Positions 57,627 to 64,000 of a stretch of 64,000 nt of DNA are shown piece after piece (positions within the stretch are counted from its first letter, which is position 1; each line of letters starts with the position of its first letter). Source of the DNA: Meloidogyne chitwoodi (taxonomy: Eukaryota > Nematoda > Chromadorea > Rhabditida > Meloidogynidae). Both the position numbers and the translations under genes were made by a program. The DNA is taken from positions 372,001 through 436,000 of the forward strand of contig JACZZP010000005.1 in assembly GCA_015183035.1 (NCBI GenBank). The letters run 5' to 3'. Under the pieces are notes generated by a model. It was not told where the DNA came from. It did no database searches and saw nothing but the letters and a program-made list of their open reading frames with translations.

Positions 57627-58809
57627 TCAATAACCTTGATTTCTTAAATTAATTAAACGTTCAACTTTAACATAAATCATTCTCATCGCTTCTATAATTA
57701 TATTTTGAATTTTAATATTTTCATCTTTTGAATAATAATAATTTAAATAAATCTGATAATAAGCGTCCTTATAGTAGGACTGCAAAAGAAAATAATAATT
57801 TATTTTTATATTATTATTATTTTTAAAAAATATTTTTTAATTTACTTATTGTTTCGATGTTTTTAGGTAACAAAAGAATCCTGCGAAAAAACGTTTTAAT
57901 TTATGCAAAATAGGACCGTAAAATTCGCATTTTGAGATCAGACTTGGGATTTTTTAAAAAAACATATATAGGAGGATTTGCGGGTAAATCCCGAATCCCA
58001 AAAATTTTTGAGATTACCCAAAATTTTTATTTTTTTATTTTAATATAAACCTCAGGATGATTATAATAAGCGTTATAATAAGTTGTAAGCTGTTCAACAA
58101 TCCATCTATATTCAATTTCGATTCTTACAAGTGCATAATTCAGCTGTTTATATTGTTCTGAGATATTACTTGGAAATGTTGATAATAGGCCATTTAAAGC
58201 GTCTTAAATTTAAAAATAAAGTTATTCACTCCCTAATTTATTTTTCTGAAGCATTTCAATTTATTATTTTTAAATTTTAAAAATTTAAAATACTAAAATT
58301 ATCAATAAAAAATTAAAAAAATTTTTTAATTTAAATAAAATGTACCGCGATATTTTTGCAATTGATCATTTAAAGAAGAATTAAATATTTGTTCGTACAC
58401 AAATAAATTTAAATCTTCCATTGCTTCTTCCTGATGGATGTTTTCGTTACCAGGTAGTTGAGTAAAAGGACGTGGTGTTAACTGAAATTTAATAGATAGT
58501 TAAAAACAGTTTTTGGGTAAAATTTATTTTTTTAAATTTTATTGTTAAACTTTAATAAATATAAAATTGTAAAAATATTGAATTTAGTATTAACTATTTC
58601 TTACAAAATTAAAAATTTTTGTTATTTATATTTTAGCTTATTAGGTAATTCAAGATTAAATTAAGCTAAAAAATTAAACATAAGATTCCCTAACAATATC
58701 CGTTTAAATTAAATTAAATTTTAAATATTACTTAAAAAAAACAAACTAAATCTTCTCAAAAGCACAATGAAAATTGAATAAAAATTAAAAATAAATTTAA
58801 AATTTTCAT
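57627..58809 (-). pseudogene. Secreted effector-like family, copy E (stop in signal peptide)
   Basis: Exons 58809-58747, 58481-58346, 58202-58051 and 57779-57627 keep the family structure and phases 0,1,0 (168 codons including the stop). Exon 1 reads MKILNLFLIFIQFSLCF and then TGA where the other copies have GGA (Gly). All later exons are open: LTPRPFTQLPG, EQYKQLNYALVRIEIEYRWI and KIQNIIIEAMRMI match the family. The tail is Tyr/Asn-rich (YYNAYYN, YLNYYYSK) and ends at a TGA with a second stop soon after. Either a recent one-base inactivation or a sequencing error at 58756-58758. Confidence 0.7.
57935..58020. repeat. Small self-similar block (GGGATT/AATCCC words)
   Basis: GACTTGGGATTTT, GCGGGTAAATCCCGAATCCC and AGATTACCC words in intron 3 of copy E. 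Weaker than the other blocks. Confidence 0.4.
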
Positions 58810-59039
58810 TTTTCTTTTAATTGAGTCTTTTGATAGTCTTTGGCCAAAACAAATTCAGAAATCTATATATATAAAATTGATATATTAAAATTGTAAAAAT
58901 ATTTAAAACCCAAACCTATAGTTTTAACTAATATATACTATGACCAGAATTTTTTAAGGAAACTTTTAATTAAATTAATAAAATAAATCTCTCTACAACC
59001 TCTATAAGTGAATATTTCTTAGGACCTATGAACTTCTAA

Positions 59040-59890
59040 AGAAATAAAAAATAAAAATTTAAATTAATAATTCTGTTATTTACAAAGCCTTTTTAAAGAC
59101 TTTAGATACGCTCTGAAGGTTCGCAGTTAAATTTTCTTTCTCTAAAAATGACTTTAATTTTTAAGAATTTAATTATTGAATTTTATTTTTCTCTAATTCT
59201 ACCTAAAATTTTCTAACAAGGGACTATACCGAACTATGACCAAAAATTTTGCATTTTAATACACAACATCGTGTAAAGCAAGGTCGGTTTCCTATTGCCA
59301 ATTTTTGTCTTTTTTGGCCCTGACCCCAAATTAAAAAGTTATAGGGTTTCAAAGTTGACGATTTTCAGACAAAAATTTCACTTGAAGTTAGGTGAAACTG
59401 AAGAAAACAAGAGAATAAAAAACGTTTGAGTATCGAGTGGAAAAGGGTAGAGAAAGAAGACAACGGTAATTAGTAAAAGAGAAGAAAATAGAAGTTTCTA
59501 TACCCTCTATTTTCGCTAAGACTCATACTCTTCTTTTCTCTTTTTTCTCTTTCCTTTTCTTGCATCTAAATAGTATTTTTCATTAAAGTCCAATGAAAAT
59601 TTTGAACCTCTATAACTTTTTATTTTGGGGGTCAGGGCCAAAAAAGAAAAAAATTAGCAATAGGAAACCGACCTTGCTTTACACGATGTTGTGTATTAAA
59701 ATGCAAAATTTTTGGTCATAGTTCGGTATAGTCCCTTGTAAGTATAACTCGATTGTGTGTTTTAGTTCAAAATCTCTTAAGATCATCTGACATTAAAAAA
59801 AAAGAAGAGATCATTAATTACTAATTTATTTAATTAATTTTTAAATTAAATAATTATGACAGGAGTTATATTGACGCATTTTATTTACTT
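59040..59890 (-). promoter_or_regulatory. Secreted-family promoter, copy E, split by an insertion
   Basis: The proximal part (59045-59215; minus strand CCTTCAGAGCGTATCTAAAG, GTCTTTAAAAAGGCTTTGTA) is separated from the distal part (59805-59885; minus strand AATGCGTCAATATAACTCCT) by a foldback element at 59217-59743. In copies A, B and D the two parts are contiguous. Confidence 0.65.
59217..59743. mobile_element. Foldback element inserted in copy E promoter
   Basis: Near-perfect inverted arms of about 130 bases run from ACAAGGGACTATACCG on the left to its complement on the right. They share TAATACACAACATCGTGTAA, AGCAAGGTCGGTTTCCTATT and CCCTGACCCC. The centre is a purine/pyrimidine-biased imperfect palindrome. 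No reading frame. Confidence 0.85.
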
Positions 59891-60130
59891 ACAAAGGGAG
59901 GGTCCCCAGTTATCTGCGGGACTTATGGATGAAATTTTGCAGAGAGATAGATTATACCCTACTTTTATTGTGAAATTTTCACCGTTTTTGCTAAGGGACA
60001 TCTGGGAACGAGTTATAGGTCTCTGAAAATCGAAAAACCATAGGGGGGAGTAAGCTCATTTTTTGTGTAAAAATTCAAATAGAAGTATGAAAGCTCATTC
60101 GAAAGAGCTCTTCTGCTAATTTTCCCGATA
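59890..60130. repeat. Fragment of the 27 kb foldback family
   Basis: AAAAACCATAGGGGGGAGTA, AAGCTCATTTTTTGTG and AAAGCTCATTCGAAAGAGCT match the arm of the element at 27.1 kb, in one copy only. Confidence 0.7.
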
Positions 60131-60214
60131 TTTTTAAAATGACAAAAATAAAATCAAAAAGTCAATAAATTTAAAATTATAAAAATATTAAATTTCAAAA
60201 ATTTAAATAAAAAT

Positions 60215-62157
60215 TTATTTTATGCTTTTAAGTTTTGTAATTAAATTTACTCTATTTCTATCACTTTGAGGTTCTTCTGTTGGAAAAAAATTAGCATGAA
60301 CACATTCAGTTAATGAAAAATCTTTTTCACATTGAAAACTGCAAAAAAAGTAAAAAAATATTAAAAATAGAGGAAGACTCTAATGTCCAAAAATATAAAC
60401 ATTAGAGTCTACAACTTATTTTGATTAATTTGATAAAATTAATTTTTTGAGAAAATTATTTATATTTTTTTACCGATGATAAAAAGTTGTATTATTAACT
60501 CTGTAACATCTATGTACAGTACCACCCATTAAAACATCGTGTCCAAGTTCTATAAAAAGGCCTCCGTCAACACAACCTTTTTAATTTTTTTTAATTTTTT
60601 TTTATTAAATTTTATTTTTTTAAATAATTTTTTTTTATTTTATTTTTTTAATTATTTTTTTTTTAAATTTCTACCCAAAACTTTGGCTATTCCTTCACGA
60701 CTGCATTGATATCGAATATGTTTTTCAGTCCAAATATGTCCTGGTTTGTATTCAATAGTTCCATTTGAATTACGACAACCAATAACTTTAATAAATATTT
60801 AAATTAAATTAAAAAAATTAAATCATTTTAATTAATTTTCTAAATTTTCAATTTTTTGGGTTCTAAAATATTATACAAAACTAGTCACCCCTATACATAA
60901 ATCCAAAATATCAACACTAAAAAAATGAAGAATTTAGTGTTGATATTTTGGTTGTCGATATATAGAGAAGGATGTCTATAGTTTCAATGTTGTAGAGTAA
61001 TCGCAAACTTAAATTTGCAAACTTAAGTTTATATTACAATTAATAATGTAACGTATTTTTCCATTTTCAGTTAATTCACAACTATGCCTTCTGTCTGCTA
61101 TAATTTTTGTTTCTCCAAGTAAAATGACTGTTTCAATAGTTGAGTTAATAATAAAACAACATAAAAATGTAAAAATATATATTATTCAATTAAATTAAAT
61201 TTTTTAAATTAATTTACCTTGTACAGCAACTCCATTTTCTTTACAAATAAGTTGAAAGGACCCGTTTCGAAATTTATCGCCTTGAGAGTTTTTTTTAATT
61301 AAAAAAATAAATGTTTTTCACCAATGTCATAATGTATTCCATTTTCATAACAAGTTGACTCTGTAAATAAAAAATTTGAATTTTAAAAAATTTTTGTTTA
61401 GGCGTTAGCGTACAGTTCAAAATAATCTACTAACTTTGTTCATAAGTAACAGTCTGTCCATTAACTTGGCAACGATGTCTAATTCCATCCTTTAAAAATG
61501 TGCGACCTATCTGAATAAATTAGTTAAAATTATTTAAAATTATTTTTTAATTTATTTAAAAATACTTGAATAACAGACATATCATCTGCCACACAAGCTA
61601 TAAATCTTATAATAAATTAAAAAAAGAAATTATTTTATACTCACCAATAACCTCAGCAGTGCCATTTTTACAATTATAATGAAAGTTTCCTTTTGTAAAA
61701 GTCCTTCCGTGCTCAAAAATTCCCAAACCAGTAATTAAACAGGGTAATACTGCTAGGCGATGGTTGCCCTTTGCTGTGTTTTAAATTTATTTTTTTAAGT
61801 GAAATATTGATTTTTTATCAAAACAAGATCCCCCGATTGTGAAATTATTTAAAATATTTTTAAAATTTTTTTCTCCGAAATTCCATTGAAAAGGTTTTAA
61901 TCTAATTCTCTCCAAAAGGTACTCTAATTATTCCCTTTTCCTTTGTTTACCTAAGCTAGGGAGTTATAAGAGTCTCAAAATTAACTAAAACCTTGTGGAA
62001 TAATAATTTTATTTTTTGCTGTTTTTGGATCTTCTCCACGAGGAACAAGAATTAATATATCATTTTCTTCATCAAGAAAATCGGAAGATAAAGGAGGGGA
62101 AATATTTAAACAAATAATAGATGAAAATGGAAAAAATAATAAAATAAAAATAAACAT
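60215..62157 (-). CDS. Secreted protein with MIG-18-like fibronectin type I repeats
   Basis: About nine minus-strand exons from MFIFILLFFPFSSIICLNIS (signal peptide, start at 62157) to the stop at 60215. After a short acidic stretch come about six or seven Cys-rich units of roughly 45 residues with the pattern C-x-NG-x(5)G-x(7)Y/F-x-C: GIFEHGRTFTKGNFHYNC, VGRTFLKDGIRHRC, YENGIHYDIG with DKFRNGSFQLIC, KPGHIWTEKHIRYQC, IELGHDVLMGGTVHRC. This is the pattern of the 'abnormal cell migration protein 18-like, fibronectin type I' domain found in nematode matrix proteins. It is probably secreted to the basement membrane or cuticle. It lies on the same strand as copies D and E. A duplicate of its 3' end is at 53.0 kb. 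Several boundaries near 61.2-61.6 kb are uncertain. Confidence 0.7.
60900..60957. repeat. Hairpin in MIG-18-like gene intron
   Basis: CCAAAATATCAACACTAAA and TTTAGTGTTGATATTTTGG pair across a 12-base loop. Confidence 0.8.
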
Positions 62158-62702
62158 AGGTATTTATAAAATTTTAAAAAAAGGTTAATTTACAAGAAAT
62201 CAGCAAAATTTGTTTATATTAAAAAAAATTATGGCGAAATTAAAAAGGCAGACCAAGGCCACAAACAAATAGAAGCAGCTGGTTTTAGTGAAATTAGGCG
62301 GTGACCTTCAGAAAAAATATAAATTTTTTCTTTTGAAAACGCTATAAATACTGAATGTTAAAAACAAAAAAAAATAGAGAATAATTAAAGGGGATTTTAT
62401 GAAAAATAAGTTAAAAATTGGAAAGTAATTTAAAAAAGAAAAAACTGTAAATTTAGGGTAAGGACTCAAAAGCTCAGGTTGAGTCGTTTCAACCAATGAG
62501 ACTCAAAAGTTAAATTCTGTGAGTCATTATTTAAACAAAAAATGTTGATTTCAAAATCATTCTTTTTTTATTTAGTTTTATTTACCTTTTTTTTGTTTAA
62601 TTTATTTTGTATAATTAAAATTAAACTTTTCAATACAATTTTTTATTAGCGTTTCTATAAATCTAACTTTATATAATTTGAATATTTAACAAATAAAAGA
62701 AA
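62158..62702. other. Divergent intergenic region
   Basis: About 545 bases between two divergently transcribed genes. AT-rich, no motif that I can name; it should hold both promoters. Confidence 0.5.
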
Positions 62703-64000
62703 ATGTCTTATCCACAACAACCCGGATGGAATGTTCAACAATCAGGTTTTCTTTGAAATTTATAGTTTTTAAATATTTTAATTGTTCTTTAGCTCCTCAA
62801 TATGGTTCTACTCCTCATCATGCCGAGCAAGGAGGAGGAGGACCGTCTAACAATAAGTACACTTTGAGCTTTAGCGAACAGTCTATTCGCGCTGCTTTTG
62901 TTCGTAAAGTCTTCATTCTTGTCGCCATTATGGTTTACTTTTTTAAATAATATAACCTTTTGGAGTTTTTGGGCAAAAAATTCTCTATTTAATTACCTAA
63001 AAAATTAAATTATCTATCTGGTTAATGCCTTATATAAATTCTAGTTGATGATTTCTTGCATTTTTCTAAGTCAATAGAAAATGAATTTATATTCAATTTT
63101 TCGAGTTTATTTGAGATTAATAAGGTTAAACTGGCTTATAGTATATCCATAATTTTTTAAATAATTTAAACATTTTTAAATTAAAAAGTCTTTATTTTAC
63201 AGCTTAGCGTTGTAGCTGCGATGGGAGCTTTTCCTTTCTTTCATAAGCCGACAATGCAATTTGTTCATGGAAACTTAGCTATTTACTTGATTGGACTGTA
63301 CGTGTTAAAATAATAGAAAAAAATTAAGATAATTTTTAGGTTCTTTTTTATCGTCGTTTATTTTGCACTGATGTGTTGTGATTCTGTGCGTCGTTCCTTC
63401 CCTACAAATATAATTTGCTTGGCTATTCTGGTTTATTTTGTTATAAATTTATTTTTAATTTTTTATTGAACATTTAAAAGAAAATTAAAAAAAGAATTTT
63501 TAAAAATTTAATTTTAGACAGTTTCTATCGGATTTTTGAATATGGTGATAACAGCATATTATAACTTTTCGAGTGTTTTCTTATGCTTTATAATCACTGC
63601 TGCTGCATGTTTTGTTATTTCGCTTTTTGCGACTGTTACTGACAAAGACCTTACAAGGTTTTTTAATTTTTTTTATATTTTATTTATTTTAATATAAAGT
63701 TGTATGGGATTTATGGTAATTGCAACATTCTGTCTCACCATGTTTGGATTTTTACTTATGATAATTTCAATGTTCACACTGAATATTAAATTCCTTTATG
63801 TTGTCTATGCATCCGTTGGAGCCCTTCTGTTTATGGTTTGGCTGGCTATTGATATTCAGGTTTTTTAATTGTTTAGGGTTATATTTTAAATATTTAAAAA
63901 GTAAAATTATAAAAATTAAAATCTGCTAAGATTTCACGAAACTAAAAAAAAGCTTTTTTGGAGAATTTGAGTGAAAATAATTATTTTTTAGGTTTATTTT
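62703..64000 (+). CDS. TMBIM / Bax-inhibitor-1-like membrane protein (3' end cut off)
   Basis: Exons 62703-62745, 62793-62932, 63203-63297, 63340-63430, 63518-63657 and 63700-63859 join in frame; the rest lies beyond the window. The short Pro/Gln/Gly-rich N-terminus (MSYPQQPGW, APQYGSTPHH) is typical of the GRINA/Lifeguard branch. SEQSIRAAFVRKVFILVAIM opens the membrane domain, followed by LAIYLIGLFFFIVVYFALMC, CDSVRRSFPTNII, SCMGFMVIATFCLTMFGFLL and VGALLFMVWLAIDIQ. These proteins are seven-helix ER/Golgi membrane leaks for calcium and dampen cell death. Human and nematode members (TMBIM4/XBX-6 group) match in this order. The expected C-terminal loop and last helices are missing here. Confidence 0.85.

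Noticed and set aside
62308..62496. Minus-strand open frame upstream of the MIG-18-like gene as an extra exon
   Set aside because: A strong signal peptide already starts at 62157, and there is no donor joining in phase.

Overview
The window looks like nuclear DNA of a plant-parasitic nematode, most likely a root-knot nematode (Meloidogyne). That is an inference. It rests on very AT-rich DNA, short AT-rich GT-AG introns, nematode-specific families (DUF1647, MIG-18-like FN1 repeats, a long multi-exon globin, an otopetrin, a MIG/TMBIM neighbourhood) and a cluster of small secreted effector-like genes. No bacterial, organellar or viral signature was seen.

Layout. 0.3-6 kb holds two plus-strand multi-exon genes: a type II membrane DUF1647 protein and a protein kinase with its own signal peptide. 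6.5-15.5 kb holds two minus-strand genes, a globin with long extensions and an otopetrin-like channel. 17.2-18.1 kb holds a small multi-pass membrane protein. 18.6-31.5 kb holds three copies of a four-exon secreted-protein family (A, B, C) plus an orphan promoter of the same family. 33-49.5 kb is an island of conserved genes: a secreted leucine-rich-repeat protein (+), a collagen prolyl 4-hydroxylase alpha subunit (-) and a metabotropic glutamate receptor (-). 54.1-59.9 kb holds two more copies of the secreted family (D, E) on the minus strand. 60.2-62.2 kb is a secreted MIG-18-like protein (-). From 62.7 kb to the window end runs a TMBIM/Bax-inhibitor-1-like gene (+, cut by the window).

The most interesting system is the secreted family. 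All five copies share a conserved promoter module, a nearly invariant signal peptide (MKILNLFLIFIQF...LC.G), four exons with intron phases 0,1,0, and in most copies a conserved 3' motif. The mature parts are strongly diverged and end in Q/N-rich or RGG-like tails. Two copies (B, C) are open, A is frameshifted inside a repeat, D is frameshifted at the start of exon 4, and E has a stop in the signal peptide. This resembles a birth-and-death hypervariable effector locus.

The second striking pattern is a set of about fifteen 'self-similar blocks'. Each is built from degenerate, often palindromic iterations of its own short word (GGAAC, ACGGGG, CGATA, CCCGG, CGAGAC, GGTCA and others). Several are bounded by inverted copies of a common word, CAGNGATG / CATCNCTG. 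Several sit inside introns or the promoter of the secreted family. Long introns throughout also carry short foldback elements (MITE-like), some clearly repeated in different genes. Exon coordinates were derived by eye from reading frame and splice sites.
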